Notes: generated from the letters alone by a model not told the origin. A stretch of 40,030 nucleotides of DNA from Candidatus Giovannonibacteria bacterium RIFCSPLOWO2_12_FULL_44_15 (GCA_001778905.1 MFIQ01000002.1:1-40030), one strand, 5' to 3'; shown: positions 24,712 through 33,762, numbered from the stretch's first letter. Program-made: numbers and translations.

Positions 24712-25119
24712 TCATGAATAGTTGTATAAATACCATCCCCCATTCCGGAACACGAACTCAAACTGCCAGAATGAGAGCCATTTCCTGCCTTCGAGATCGA
24801 CGCGTATGATCCATGCCTGGACCTTAGTAACATCTCCTCTCACGGTTGTCCTGGTAGACCAGATGCCCAGTCCTCCGCAACCGCAAACATAGGGCACGTT
24901 AGGCAAGGCTACAGAGTCGGCGCCTTTGGGGCCGAGCAGATCCCGCGAAATTTTTGCAAGCGATAACGACCACTCCCTCTCCGAAGCTTGCCTCTCGAAT
25001 AGTGACTGGATTTTTTTAAACGCTTCGCGAAGTTTCTTCTCCGGGTTTTCGTTTGCAAAAGTTAGATCCGCGTAGAAAAAAACGCCCACAGCGAGGGCGA
25101 TCAATTTGTTAAACATCAT
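24712..25119 (-). CDS. small secreted hypothetical protein
   Basis: This 135-aa protein has a signal sequence (1-22, ending TFA). A helical segment, a small Cys/Gly motif VCGCGGLGIW and a C-terminal beta region (WLSFWQFEFVFRNGGWYLYN) follow; the latter recalls lipoprotein or NTF2-like folds. AAAGGAGG overlaps the mltG stop and precedes the ATG by 9 nt, so the gene is co-transcribed and coupled to mltG. It probably acts in the cell envelope. Family not recognised. Confidence 0.65.
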   Translation of the reverse strand: MMFNKLIALAVGVFFYADLTFANENPEKKLREAFKKIQSLFERQASEREWSLSLAKISRDLLGPKGADSVALPNVPYVCGCGGLGIWSTRTTVRGDVTKVQAWIIRVDLEGRKWLSFWQFEFVFRNGGWYLYNYS

Positions 25120-25134
25120 TTTCTTGCTCCTCCT

Positions 25135-25875
25135 TTAGCGCAAGTATTTTGTCCTATTCAGTTTATGCTCTTCGAAAGTCTTCGCATAGTGGATAACGCC
25201 CTTCGAATCCGAAAGATAATAGAGATACGCCGAGATAGTTGGATTAATCGCGGCTTCGATCGCGCCAATTCCGGGGTTCGAGATGGGCCCAACCGGAAGC
25301 CCTTTATATTTATAAGTGTTATACGGGTCGTCCAAAACCAAATCCGCATCTGTAAGTTTATGCGAAGATCTTCCAGTTGCATAAGTCAGCGCAGCGTCCA
25401 CTTGAAGCGGCATCCCGAGCGAAATCCGCCTCCATAAAATCCCGGAAATAATTTTTCTATCTTTCTCCGAGGCCGCTTCCTCTTCAAGCAAAGAAGCCAT
25501 AATTACGATATCGCGCATTTCTTTTTTCTGTCTCGCGATCTCGCTCTCAAAAATAGCGGTCTTCTCTTCGAAATTTCTCTTAATTTTCGCGGCAATAACT
25601 TTCGGCTTGGAATCTTTGAAAAATTCATAAGTATCGGGAAATAAAAATCCTTCTTCCGAAACCGCTTCTTTCAAAAATTCATCCCGTCCAACAATCCCTG
25701 CGCTTTCCAGCGCCGTCGCAATTTGATAGACGTTAAACCCCTCCGGAATCGTTACGGAAATAGTTTCTGCCGGTGCCGGAGCTGGCTCCTTTGAGGAATA
25801 CCAATAAAGCAAAAATATGAGAAAAATAAGGATTGTCCCGAGAGCGGCAATTTTAAGCTCTTTCCAGATCGGCAT
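25135..25875 (-). CDS. mltG: endolytic murein transglycosylase MltG
   Basis: This 246-aa inner-membrane protein has one N-terminal TM helix (~8-26), a LysM-like segment (ISVTIPEGFNVYQIATAL) and the YceG catalytic core. MASLLEEEAA holds the catalytic Glu at residue 131, and YNTYKYKGLPVGPISNPG (full motif) is the conserved YceG loop. It cleaves nascent glycan strands and sets strand length. It is shorter than E. coli MltG (340 aa), mostly from trimming of the LysM part. An extended -10 box lies only 9 nt before the ATG. Confidence 0.96.
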   Translation of the reverse strand: MPIWKELKIAALGTILIFLIFLLYWYSSKEPAPAPAETISVTIPEGFNVYQIATALESAGIVGRDEFLKEAVSEEGFLFPDTYEFFKDSKPKVIAAKIKRNFEEKTAIFESEIARQKKEMRDIVIMASLLEEEAASEKDRKIISGILWRRISLGMPLQVDAALTYATGRSSHKLTDADLVLDDPYNTYKYKGLPVGPISNPGIGAIEAAINPTISAYLYYLSDSKGVIHYAKTFEEHKLNRTKYLR

Positions 25876-25884
25876 ATAAAAATA

Positions 25885-25893
25885 AGTTTAGCA
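25885..25893 (-). promoter_or_regulatory. extended -10 promoter of mltG
   Basis: TGCTAAACT on the minus strand, giving a predicted 3-nt leader. It begins 7 nt after the stem of the preceding terminator, within the T-rich run-off. Confidence 0.5.
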
Positions 25894-25899
25894 TAAAAA

Positions 25900-25936
25900 G
25901 AGCCCGCCTCGCACAAATTGCGTGCGCGGCGGGCTC
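25900..25936 (-). terminator. terminator of the purL-purQ operon
   Basis: A perfect 9-bp GAGCCCGCC/GGCGGGCTC stem with further inner pairing (GCGCAC... GTGCG) is followed by TTTTTATG on the minus strand, 22 nt after the purQ stop. Confidence 0.88.
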
Positions 25937-25958
25937 GGTTCTGGGCAGAGAAAAATCG

Positions 25959-26732
25959 TCATAGCTCGACCGCAAAGTTTACAGCGTTTTCAAACATCTG
26001 CAAACCGTGTGGCTTATCTATAGATTCTCTTCGCCAGTTATCGAATTGGGAGAATTCAACGAAGCGTTCCGGATGCGGCATGAGCCCAAAGATCCGGCCG
26101 AATGGATCGCATACTCCCGCGATGGAATAGAGCGACCCGTTCGGATTCGCCGGATAAAAATCAGCCGGCTGGCCACCCTCGGAATAGCGCAATGCTACGC
26201 AATTTTTATTCTCACCGATCTCCGGCCATTTCGTATCCACAAAGAAGCTTCCCTCGCCATGGGCAACTGGAAGCATGATCTCGTTATCGTACCCGCGGGT
26301 AAAAATGCACGGACTTCCCTTTTCTGTGATGAGCTTTATCCACCGGCACTCGAATTTTCCGGAATCGTTAGTCTCGAGTGTTGCGTACCGAATGCCTATA
26401 GTATTTAACGGCAAGAGTCCGGATTGAACGAGCACCTGGAACCCGTTGCATATTCCGATGACAAGTTTCCCTGCATCAACGAATTCTTGAAGCTCGTCGT
26501 GCAGAAATGAAATAAGCTCAACCGCCAGAATCTTTCCCGATGCCACATCATCTCCGTAAGAAAACCCACCGGGAATTGCCAGTATCTTGTAGCTCCGGAG
26601 GCGGAGTGCGCCGCTCCGGAGCTGGTTTACGTGCACGAACTCAGGATTGCCTCCCGCTTTTCTAAAAGCGTAGGAGGTTTCTTCATCGCAGTTCGTGCCG
26701 TCCGTTCTCAAAATGCAGACTTTGGGTCTCAA
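25959..26732 (-). CDS. purQ: phosphoribosylformylglycinamidine synthase subunit PurQ (glutaminase)
   Basis: This 257-aa class I glutamine amidotransferase supplies ammonia to PurL in step 4 of purine synthesis. Catalytic Cys95 lies in VIGICNGFQ; His220 and Glu222 in MPHPERF complete the triad. The N-terminal VCILRTDGTNCDEET and PGGFSYGDD are typical of PurQ. The start codon is TTG: it sits 6 nt after AAGGAGGTG and overlaps the purL stop (ATTGA), so translation is coupled. The final ~30 residues are the usual helical tail. Confidence 0.96.
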   Translation of the reverse strand: MRPKVCILRTDGTNCDEETSYAFRKAGGNPEFVHVNQLRSGALRLRSYKILAIPGGFSYGDDVASGKILAVELISFLHDELQEFVDAGKLVIGICNGFQVLVQSGLLPLNTIGIRYATLETNDSGKFECRWIKLITEKGSPCIFTRGYDNEIMLPVAHGEGSFFVDTKWPEIGENKNCVALRYSEGGQPADFYPANPNGSLYSIAGVCDPFGRIFGLMPHPERFVEFSQFDNWRRESIDKPHGLQMFENAVNFAVEL

Positions 26733-29557
26733 TGGAACACCTCCTTCATAGGTTTCTGCCAGAACTCTTTCAATTCATCAAGGTCAGCTCGGAAAACATG
26801 GCCGCGGTTATGAACGCTGATAACTTCGCTTGCAATCGTGCGTCCAATTTCCTCCGCATGCATTCCCAAAGATTGAACCTCGTAAACATCCATATCCCTC
26901 ACCTCAATGAGAAAGCAACCGGCAGTCTCGTTAAATAGCCGAAAATCTATTCTCTCTTTTTCTTCGCGCGCGTACCCGAGTTCCAGAGATGCGCCCATCC
27001 CACCGCCGAAGCACATCTCCGCGAGAGTCGTGAAAAGTCCTCCATCGCTTATGTCGTGGCAGGAAAGAATAATTCCTCTGGCAATAAGCCGGTGAAGTTT
27101 CTGAAACGTCCTCACCGCTTCTTTGAGATTAACCCTCGGCAGATTATTGCCAACTATGCCATGCAGATCGTAGTAAACTGAGCCTGCCATCTCCAGCTTT
27201 CGCAATCCCACTTGCATGATTGCGGATCCTTCCTCTTTGAAATCCGCAGAGATCGTTTTTCTCACATCCCGAATTTTTCCGAAGACCGAGATGCAAAGCA
27301 CCGGAGGAATTTTGATAACTGTGCCGTCTTTCCCGCGATACGTGCTCGACAAGCTATCCTTGCCGGAAATGTACGGAATCCCGAACGCCTCCGCGATGTC
27401 TACACACGCATCAACCGAGCGGTCTAGCGCGCCCAATTCCTGTTCGTCGGGATACGGCCAGATAAAGTTATCGATAAGCCGCGCTTCTCTCGGATCCCCG
27501 CCCACAGCGACAAAGTTTGCTAATGCTTCAGTCGCCGCCCAGACACTCCCCCAATACGGATCAATGCGATTCAATATCGGGTTCAGTCCGTGGCTGATAA
27601 TAACTCCATAGCGTTCCCCCAAAATCGGCGTCAAAACTACGGCGTCGTTCGGCCCGTCGTGATTGACGCCCGAAAACGGCGCGAGGGCATTCATGCCCTG
27701 CACGCTATGATCATACATCCGCACAATGGATTCCTTTGAGCAAACATTTGGATGGCTCAAAATTCGGCGGCAGGTTTCTCTCCAGTCGCTCGGCACAGGT
27801 ATCTCCGGTTCCTCAAATTCCGGGCGCACCCAATTTGCATTCAGCACTCGCTGCGGCAAGCCGTGATGAAGAAAATCCATACTGAGATCGCAGAGCGTTT
27901 CGTTTTCGTACATCACCACAAGCCGTCCGGTATTGGCGAAAACTCCAAGCCACGTTGCTTCGACATTCAAAGCCTCACAGATTTCGAAGAAGCGAACTAT
28001 ATTTTCCGGGGCAATAGCAACCACCATTCGTTCCTGCGATTCCGAAATCCAGATTTCCCACGGCGACATTCCCGGATATTTGGTCGGCGCCCGCTCAAGA
28101 GCTACATGAATGCCGGTTTCGCTTCCCATCTCTCCGATAGCCGACGAAAAACCTCCCGCTCCGCAATCGGTTATGGCGCGAATCAAACCTTCATCGCGAC
28201 ATCTAAGAACTGCGTCGCCCACTTTTTTTTCCTCGATCGCATTTCCTATCTGGACTGCGCTGGCATTAACCTGTACGGTCTGGTCGGTCATTTCACCCGA
28301 AGAAAACGTTGCGCCATGGATTCCATCCCGCCCGGTTCTTCCGCCAATTACAATAATCCTGTCTCCCGGCTGCGGCTTGCCTTTTAGACACTTGCCCACG
28401 GGAATTATTCCGTACGCGCCGACAATAACCGTAGGTTTTGCACGAAAATCTTCGTGGAAGTGTATGGAGCCATTATTGGTCGGGACGCCCATGCGATTCC
28501 CATAGTCCCTAACTCCATCAACCACGCGTCGTAATAAATAACGAGGACTCAAGCAACCGGCAGGAAGTTTCTCTGGGTCAAAGTCTGGAGGAGCAAAACA
28601 AAAAATATCAGTCGATGCAATTGGCTTTGCGCCCTCGCCGTCCCCGAAAATATCCCTTAATACCCCGCCGGTTCCCGTCATCGCTCCGCCGTAAGGCTCG
28701 AGCGCACAAGGACTATTATGAGTTTCTACCTTTCCGCACAAACCTTGCCCGCCGAAAAAATCTATAACGCCGGCGTTGTCATCGAAGACCGAGAGCAAGC
28801 CGTCCGCGAATTTTTCCGCCGTTCCCTTAATTCGGGCGATCAATGGTTTTTTCCCCACGCCGTTCACAATAAGGCGCGCTCGAAAAGTTTTGTGGCTGCA
28901 GTGCTCGCTCCAAGTTTGAGCATATGTTTCACATTCCCCATCAGTCAGATCGCGCCCTATTTCACAAGCGTGCGCCTGGAGAACTCGCATCTCTTCGAGA
29001 TCAAGATGCCATTCATGATTCTTGGATAGTTCCACTAGTTCCTCGCCGCTCATTCGACAAATGGGGATGATCGTGATCGCTCCGCGTTCGCCCGAGATAA
29101 TAAGCGTAATAGGCGGCTCGATGACAACGCGCTCGACAGTTTTGTTGACTAGCAGCCGGTCGCAGATAAATTGAACGTCCTCATCCGACGGCGTTCCAAA
29201 GAACCCATACTCAGTGCTGGAATCCGCCGCGACAAGATTTATGCCCAGATCGCCTACCGCTTTCATGATCGACGCCGCCTCCGGATTCATTACTCCGGGT
29301 TTGTAAGCGACTTCGATTAAGCGGGCCGCAAATTGGATCAGCGGTGAATTCAAAGTGAATACCTGCGTCAATTGGTCTGTGAAAAGTTTTTCCGCGAGAT
29401 AGGATGCATCCTCGGGTTCAATTCCCTCGAGACGATAGACGCGCGCCGTCTTAACACCAACGATGCTCCTGATACCCAAATTGCGTATTTCGGTAAAACA
29501 GCTTTGACCTCGAACATCAGTTCCGATTTTGGTTCCTACTCTTACCACTTGTATCAT
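26729..29557 (-). CDS. purL: phosphoribosylformylglycinamidine synthase PurL with PurS-like N-terminus
   Basis: This 942-aa protein makes FGAM from FGAR, glutamine-derived ammonia and ATP. The N-terminal ~155 residues look like two PurS-type domains in tandem (the second with IEVAYKPGVMNPEAASIMKA, like PurS), which usually form a separate subunit. The PurL core follows: QTWSEHCSHKTF, GGQGLCGKVETHNSPC (split), GFSSAIGEMGSETG and NDAVVL in the ATP-binding domains. This is longer than small PurL (~730 aa) and lacks the glutaminase, provided by purQ downstream. ATG with AAGGGAG upstream; promoter at 29607-29635 shared with purM and the ITPase gene. Confidence 0.95.
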   Translation of the reverse strand: MIQVVRVGTKIGTDVRGQSCFTEIRNLGIRSIVGVKTARVYRLEGIEPEDASYLAEKLFTDQLTQVFTLNSPLIQFAARLIEVAYKPGVMNPEAASIMKAVGDLGINLVAADSSTEYGFFGTPSDEDVQFICDRLLVNKTVERVVIEPPITLIISGERGAITIIPICRMSGEELVELSKNHEWHLDLEEMRVLQAHACEIGRDLTDGECETYAQTWSEHCSHKTFRARLIVNGVGKKPLIARIKGTAEKFADGLLSVFDDNAGVIDFFGGQGLCGKVETHNSPCALEPYGGAMTGTGGVLRDIFGDGEGAKPIASTDIFCFAPPDFDPEKLPAGCLSPRYLLRRVVDGVRDYGNRMGVPTNNGSIHFHEDFRAKPTVIVGAYGIIPVGKCLKGKPQPGDRIIVIGGRTGRDGIHGATFSSGEMTDQTVQVNASAVQIGNAIEEKKVGDAVLRCRDEGLIRAITDCGAGGFSSAIGEMGSETGIHVALERAPTKYPGMSPWEIWISESQERMVVAIAPENIVRFFEICEALNVEATWLGVFANTGRLVVMYENETLCDLSMDFLHHGLPQRVLNANWVRPEFEEPEIPVPSDWRETCRRILSHPNVCSKESIVRMYDHSVQGMNALAPFSGVNHDGPNDAVVLTPILGERYGVIISHGLNPILNRIDPYWGSVWAATEALANFVAVGGDPREARLIDNFIWPYPDEQELGALDRSVDACVDIAEAFGIPYISGKDSLSSTYRGKDGTVIKIPPVLCISVFGKIRDVRKTISADFKEEGSAIMQVGLRKLEMAGSVYYDLHGIVGNNLPRVNLKEAVRTFQKLHRLIARGIILSCHDISDGGLFTTLAEMCFGGGMGASLELGYAREEKERIDFRLFNETAGCFLIEVRDMDVYEVQSLGMHAEEIGRTIASEVISVHNRGHVFRADLDELKEFWQKPMKEVFH

Positions 29558-29606
29558 TGATTTCTCCCTTCATATTCATTTGGAAACGATCAGTTTATTT
29601 GTTCAA

Positions 29607-29635
29607 AAAGTAGCAAAATCCAGAGAAATAAGCAA
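29607..29635 (-). promoter_or_regulatory. purine-type promoter, purL copy
   Basis: TTGCTT (29630-29635), 17-bp spacer, TACTTT (29607-29612) preceded by TGC. Nearly identical sequences stand at 30265-30293 and 33763-33791. Confidence 0.75.
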
Positions 29636-29643
29636 AGTGAAAA

Positions 29644-29676
29644 ATGCCCCATCCGATCGCGTCGGATGAGGCATTG
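29644..29676 (-). terminator. intrinsic terminator of the ITPase-like gene
   Basis: A 14-bp stem AATGCCTCATCCGA/TCGGATGGGGCATT (one G-T pair), 5-nt loop, followed by TTTC on the minus strand. It starts 9 nt after the stop codon. Confidence 0.85.
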
Positions 29677-29684
29677 AAAACAAA

Positions 29685-30230
29685 CTAGCTTTTTTTATGC
29701 AGGAGCGCGGCGAGAGCCATTTGAACCGCCATCGCCTCTTCGTCTAATCGAGAAATGGCGTTTCGCGTCATAAGGCCGATGTGGCCGTATTCGTAGCGTG
29801 CGTTCGGTATGCCCGATGTTTTTTCAATCGCTTCGCCAAGCTGATATCCCTGCCTTATTAAAGAAACGATATTCGCAGGAACAAAAACGCTCGGACCCGC
29901 TCCGCTTCCTTCATCTCCCTTATCGTTTATCACCACGCTCCATGTGCGAAGATAGCAAATGCCACTGACCATCTCCAATGTACCCTCGATACCCACTCCA
30001 AATTCCGCATCACTGACTTCATTCAGCGCAGTCCTAGCCCGATTTCTGGCTCCTAATATCCCTTCGCAATCGGACACCGGTTGCTTCCTGATACCGGAAG
30101 AAACTGGCGTCGATATAAATTTCCACTCAGCCGAATTCGCATTAGCCTCATTCGGCATCATTCGACAAAAAGCCAACTCTGCCGCTTGTCGTTTTGTCGC
30201 TTGATTGGATCCTACAGCCACTATAGGCAT
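29685..30230 (-). CDS. non-canonical purine NTP phosphatase (YjjX/DUF84-like)
   Basis: This 181-aa protein fits the inosine/xanthosine triphosphatase family: N-terminal VAVGSNQATKRQA (the phosphate/substrate loop), then SGIRKQPVSDCEGILGARNR and the acidic FGVGIEG, in the usual order and length. It removes ITP/XTP from the nucleotide pool. A strong SD (GGAGGTG) precedes the ATG. It is transcribed alone from a promoter nearly identical to those of purL and purM, tying pool cleaning to purine synthesis. The precise substrate (ITP, XTP) is inferred from family. Confidence 0.85.
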   Translation of the reverse strand: MPIVAVGSNQATKRQAAELAFCRMMPNEANANSAEWKFISTPVSSGIRKQPVSDCEGILGARNRARTALNEVSDAEFGVGIEGTLEMVSGICYLRTWSVVINDKGDEGSGAGPSVFVPANIVSLIRQGYQLGEAIEKTSGIPNARYEYGHIGLMTRNAISRLDEEAMAVQMALAALLHKKS

Positions 30231-30264
30231 AAAACACCTCCAGTCAAAGATTCTATTCCCTCAA

Positions 30265-30293
30265 AAAGTAGCAAAATTCGAGGAAATAAGCAA
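30265..30293 (-). promoter_or_regulatory. purine-type promoter, ITPase copy
   Basis: TTGCTT (30288-30293), 17-bp spacer, TACTTT (30265-30270). The ~60 nt around and below it (30238-30298) are almost the same as 33737-33796 upstream of purM, including the leader GAATCTTTGACTGGAGG. Confidence 0.75.
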
Positions 30294-30301
30294 AATAAAT
30301 T

Positions 30302-30349
30302 TTTGAATAGTAAGTATTCTCGCGATCGCGAATATACTTACTATTCAAA
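30302..30349. repeat. 48-nt hairpin repeat, copy A (GCGATCGC core)
   Basis: Perfect 16-nt arms TTTGAATAGTAAGTAT/ATACTTACTATTCAAA flank a palindromic core TCGCGATCGCGA. It lies just after the stop of the 714-aa gene and directly before the ITPase promoter. A second copy is at 34274-34321. It may serve as a terminator for the minus strand (A/T-rich flanks), but its palindromic core is unusual. Confidence 0.85.
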
Positions 30350-30358
30350 TAAAAAACC

Positions 30359-32503
30359 TCAAAAAGGCAATATGTCGTAGCAATAGCGATCAATTTCTCC
30401 GCCGCAACCCCTTGAATCGTCCCCGTCAAATCCTGCAGTACTGGACCATGCTCCGCTCCCTTTCGCGCCGCAGCCTTTGTCGGTTTTAGAATTGCAATCT
30501 TTGTCGTTAGCAAGCCCGACACTGTCCCTACTCTCCAAACTCGCCCCGAGATGATACGAGTCGCGGGAATTTTTCAGGGTATGGTAAGTATAGTAGTATT
30601 GCGCTTTTGTTGTCGGATCGGTTGGCAATGTCTGCGAATATTTCGGGCTGACGTCGCTCAATTTCGCTGGGTACCCGTTTTTTTCATCGTAATAAAGCTC
30701 AAATGCAAGACGCAACTGGCTTAAATCCGCCATACGGCGTGCATCCCGGGCCTTCATTCGCGCGATGCTTAAGGCACCTCCGGATATTTCGTCGGATATT
30801 TCGTAGAAAGTTTTGGAATCTTTCGGCGCATCGATTTTCACTTCTTTGTTGATATCCGAAATTACCACCTTAAAAACTATATTTATCTGCTTATCTTTGA
30901 GTGTTGTTGCCGAGTCGGATGGCACCGCGCGGATGGTATAGGTAATGATCGCGGGATACCCATTCGCGTCAGCCCAAAGGGTAAGCTTGGCATTTTTATC
31001 ATAGTAATCGAACGCTTCATTGAATTCCGGGCTTTTCAAATATTCGAGATATCCGCGATCGGCGATCAGAGAATAATCCGTAGTAAGACTCTTTTTATCC
31101 GCTTCTTTTATTAGGCGCTCGTAAAACAAGGCGACTGCTTCCTTGCGGATTTTGAGATCGTAGCGGTAAAGCGACCTCCCCTCCACATTTTCGGAACGCG
31201 GGGCGTTTTCAAAAGCGAACAGTTTCTCCTCGTCCGCGATCGTCGCCGCCTTTTGAATTAACTCCAGGAGCTCCCTGCGGTTCTCCTTATATTTTTTCTC
31301 GGCATCTGGGACTTCGTTTGTAAAATAGGAAAAATCGCCGTATGATGCGTCTTCCGAAGACGTAGCCGCATTTGGATCGATTTTGATCCACTGGCCTTTT
31401 ATGTTTCCAATAAAACCTAAAAATATGCTCGGGATATTATTGACCCGTAAATAATATATTCCATCTTTCTTGAGGGCATCCGCGTTTAATTTATAGGTCA
31501 GGTCCCCGAGGTCTCCAGTGGCATCGCCGTTGAATTTCCAATCGGCTGTTTCTTTTTCCCAATCCGTCTGTGCGGAGGCAGAGAAGCTTACATTCATCTC
31601 TGGGGGCGCGTAGTTAACCATCTCTTGAAGCGAGACCAAAAAGGGCTTAGGCGGCTCGGAAGATATATACAGGTAACTCGAGCTGTCTTTTGTAAACGTT
31701 ACTCTCTTTCCTTCGATGCGAGTCGCCTCGGGCTTAAAATTATAAATTTTTTTCAACTGAACTATGGCATTATCCGTTTCGAAGTTAATTGTGAGTTCAA
31801 AATTTTTGCCGTCACCCGATCGCCTATACCCGTATTCCTCTTCCGTCTTGGGATCAGTTATGGACAATTTGCTCGTATAATAATATTTCTGCTTTCCGGC
31901 GTCGACAAGCAATTGCTTCGCGGTCGCGGGATATGGATTGGTTTTTTGGGAATATCCTAAAGTCTGCAAATACTGCAGTATCGCTCCCGCATTCTGCGCT
32001 CGCGCCGAATCATTTTTATACATCTCACGCGCCGCGTTGCCTAAAGTAAGCTTAGAGGAAAACGGCTCGGCATCGGCATCGCGCTTGCCAACGGATACCG
32101 AGGCAGAAATTGAATAAGAAGAAGTATCGATTTTGGAAGCCGCGAGGAGAATTCCGGACATTAAATTATCCTCGGCATATGGTGCGTGCGCGAAGGGACC
32201 AAGCTTCATGAAATATGCGTACGCCCCACCTCCAAGCAAAGCTACGACGACAATCCCAGCGGATATAGATATAATCAGTTTTTTGTAAGAGCGAGGCTGT
32301 TGTTGAAACTGGCCTGGTTGTTGGAATTGAGCTGGTTGAGGTTGGACAGGCGCAGTGCTAGTTTTCTCAATCTCCGAAAACCCTGCGGCGATATCTGCAT
32401 CCTGCCACCCCGTGTCTTTTAAAGCTTTAATTACTTCGTCTTTTGATTTCCCCGCGCTAAGCGATTGCTGAATAAATTTAAGGAGCTCTGTGTTTGGATT
32501 CAT
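30359..32503 (-). CDS. large membrane-anchored protein with pseudopilin-like C-terminus
   Basis: The start is the ATG at 32503, eight nt after a GGTATAAT box; the longer frame begins upstream of that promoter. The 714-aa protein has a UBA-like helical N-terminus (1-46), a Gln/Pro linker, one TM helix (~75-97) and a ~480-residue extracytoplasmic part. Near the C-terminus, KARDARRMADLSQLRLAFEL and PTDPTTKAQYYYTYH resemble the helix and loop of type II/IV pseudopilins, with four or more Cys at the end. No catalytic motif is seen. Predicted leaderless. Probably a surface-exposed, disulfide-stabilised protein; function unknown. Confidence 0.7.
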   Translation of the reverse strand: MNPNTELLKFIQQSLSAGKSKDEVIKALKDTGWQDADIAAGFSEIEKTSTAPVQPQPAQFQQPGQFQQQPRSYKKLIISISAGIVVVALLGGGAYAYFMKLGPFAHAPYAEDNLMSGILLAASKIDTSSYSISASVSVGKRDADAEPFSSKLTLGNAAREMYKNDSARAQNAGAILQYLQTLGYSQKTNPYPATAKQLLVDAGKQKYYYTSKLSITDPKTEEEYGYRRSGDGKNFELTINFETDNAIVQLKKIYNFKPEATRIEGKRVTFTKDSSSYLYISSEPPKPFLVSLQEMVNYAPPEMNVSFSASAQTDWEKETADWKFNGDATGDLGDLTYKLNADALKKDGIYYLRVNNIPSIFLGFIGNIKGQWIKIDPNAATSSEDASYGDFSYFTNEVPDAEKKYKENRRELLELIQKAATIADEEKLFAFENAPRSENVEGRSLYRYDLKIRKEAVALFYERLIKEADKKSLTTDYSLIADRGYLEYLKSPEFNEAFDYYDKNAKLTLWADANGYPAIITYTIRAVPSDSATTLKDKQINIVFKVVISDINKEVKIDAPKDSKTFYEISDEISGGALSIARMKARDARRMADLSQLRLAFELYYDEKNGYPAKLSDVSPKYSQTLPTDPTTKAQYYYTYHTLKNSRDSYHLGASLESRDSVGLANDKDCNSKTDKGCGAKGSGAWSSTAGFDGDDSRGCGGEIDRYCYDILPF

Positions 32504-32510
32504 GTAATTA

Positions 32511-32516
32511 ATTATA
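32511..32516 (-). promoter_or_regulatory. -10 box of the 714-aa gene (leaderless)
   Basis: TATAAT preceded by GCGG on the minus strand; only 7 nt separate it from the ATG. No -35 match. Confidence 0.6.
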
Positions 32517-32561
32517 CCGCTTCCGGCGGTTTTCATTTGTGAGTATCTGTAAAAATAAAAA

Positions 32562-32593
32562 GGGCGTGTGCGAGACAATTCCCGCACACGCCC
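32562..32593 (-). terminator. terminator of purM
   Basis: A perfect 11-bp stem (GGGCGTGTGCG/CGCACACGCCC) is followed by TTTTTATTTTT on the minus strand, 18 nt after the purM stop. Confidence 0.92.
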
Positions 32594-32610
32594 CTAAACT
32601 TCAAACTTGC

Positions 32611-33729
32611 CTAACGAACACCAAGAGTTGACCCCCGAAACTCCAGATTCTTCGGCTTGATGATGACTTTCTTCTCGTCGCTCCGCTCGATATGGCCGGC
32701 GTGCACTGCGCTGAGGCCTTCCGGAAACTTTTGCCTCTCGACAATGGCCAGAACTTTCCGCGCGTGAGTTTCCGGTACATACAGCGCGAAACCTGCGCCC
32801 ATATTCAAGTTTCCATACGCCTCCATGTCATCCACCGGGCCATACTTCTGAATGAAGTCAAAGATCGGAAGTTGCCTCGGTAGCAGCGAGATGCTGTAGG
32901 TAAAGTCGCCCTGCGCTCTCATGAGCTTCCGCCAGCCGTGTCCTGTGATATTCACGGCGTAATGGATGTAAACGCCAGCATCTAGGCAATCCTCGACAAA
33001 CGGAACATAGATCGGTGTCGGGTCGAGAAGTGTATCGCCGTATGTTCGCCCGTCGCTGAGCCGTGTGAGATAGCCATCAGGTAATTTCTTAGCGATCTTC
33101 CGAGCCATCGTGAGCCCATTCGCGTGGATACCGGAACTTCCGATGAGAATGATTGCGTCTCCGTGCTGGATATTTGGATAAATTACTTTCGATTTTGGCT
33201 CTACTATTCCAACGGACGATCCAGCGATAACAGACGCTTCTTCCCCGATGATATCTTTGAGAGTTGGAGTTTCTCCACCTCCCCAAACACAACCCGCGAG
33301 GTCGCAAGCGTATGCCCAGCCAGCTATCAGCTCCTCCATACGTGTTTTATTTTTAAACCACTCGGAGGCGCCAGTTGCCAAATGTTGGGATGCCCCCAAT
33401 GGCCTTACCCCAAGCGTTATCATGTCATTGAAAATCATTGCGGCCGCGTCTATCGCGACTTTAAAATAATATGAGCAGCCAGTAAGCTTTTCCATGGCAT
33501 CGGCAACCAAATTTTTTGTACCGAGGCCCTCCTCAACAATCCCGAGAATAAAATCATGGTGAAGAGATTCCATCATATACACGCTTTCTCCGCGGCTCCA
33601 TTCGAGCTCGCGAAAACCTCTCTTCAGTAGATTCTTTGCAGTCTTTCGCGCGGCGAGCTGTGCCATGCGCTTAAACGGATCCATCGCGTCGTAATCCACG
33701 CCGACATTCTTATATGTCATGTTGCTCAT
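32611..33729 (-). CDS. purM: phosphoribosylformylglycinamidine cyclo-ligase (AIR synthase)
   Basis: The start is the ATG at 33729 (SD GGAGG, 6 nt upstream), because a longer frame would begin above the promoter's start site. The 372-aa ATP-dependent enzyme converts FGAM to AIR, step 5 of purine synthesis. Visible: GVDYDAMDPFKRMAQ, the GLGTK loop, VAIDAAAMIFNDMITLGVRPL, GGGETPTL and the C-terminal MEAYGNLNMGAGFALYV, the usual PurM landmarks. It is diverged from E. coli PurM but complete. Own promoter and terminator; promoter shared in sequence with purL and the ITPase gene. Confidence 0.93.
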   Translation of the reverse strand: MSNMTYKNVGVDYDAMDPFKRMAQLAARKTAKNLLKRGFRELEWSRGESVYMMESLHHDFILGIVEEGLGTKNLVADAMEKLTGCSYYFKVAIDAAAMIFNDMITLGVRPLGASQHLATGASEWFKNKTRMEELIAGWAYACDLAGCVWGGGETPTLKDIIGEEASVIAGSSVGIVEPKSKVIYPNIQHGDAIILIGSSGIHANGLTMARKIAKKLPDGYLTRLSDGRTYGDTLLDPTPIYVPFVEDCLDAGVYIHYAVNITGHGWRKLMRAQGDFTYSISLLPRQLPIFDFIQKYGPVDDMEAYGNLNMGAGFALYVPETHARKVLAIVERQKFPEGLSAVHAGHIERSDEKKVIIKPKNLEFRGSTLGVR

Positions 33730-33762
33730 AATTTTCCTCCAGTCAAAGATTCTTTCCCTCAA

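Noticed and set aside
29558-29606. Purine riboswitch upstream of purL.
   Set aside because: The predicted leader is only about 45 nt and too short for the aptamer; no conserved purine-aptamer core is visible.
33730-33762. Longer purM N-terminus starting at 33762.
   Set aside because: That start lies upstream of the expected transcription start of the promoter at 33763-33791; the ATG at 33729 has GGAGG.
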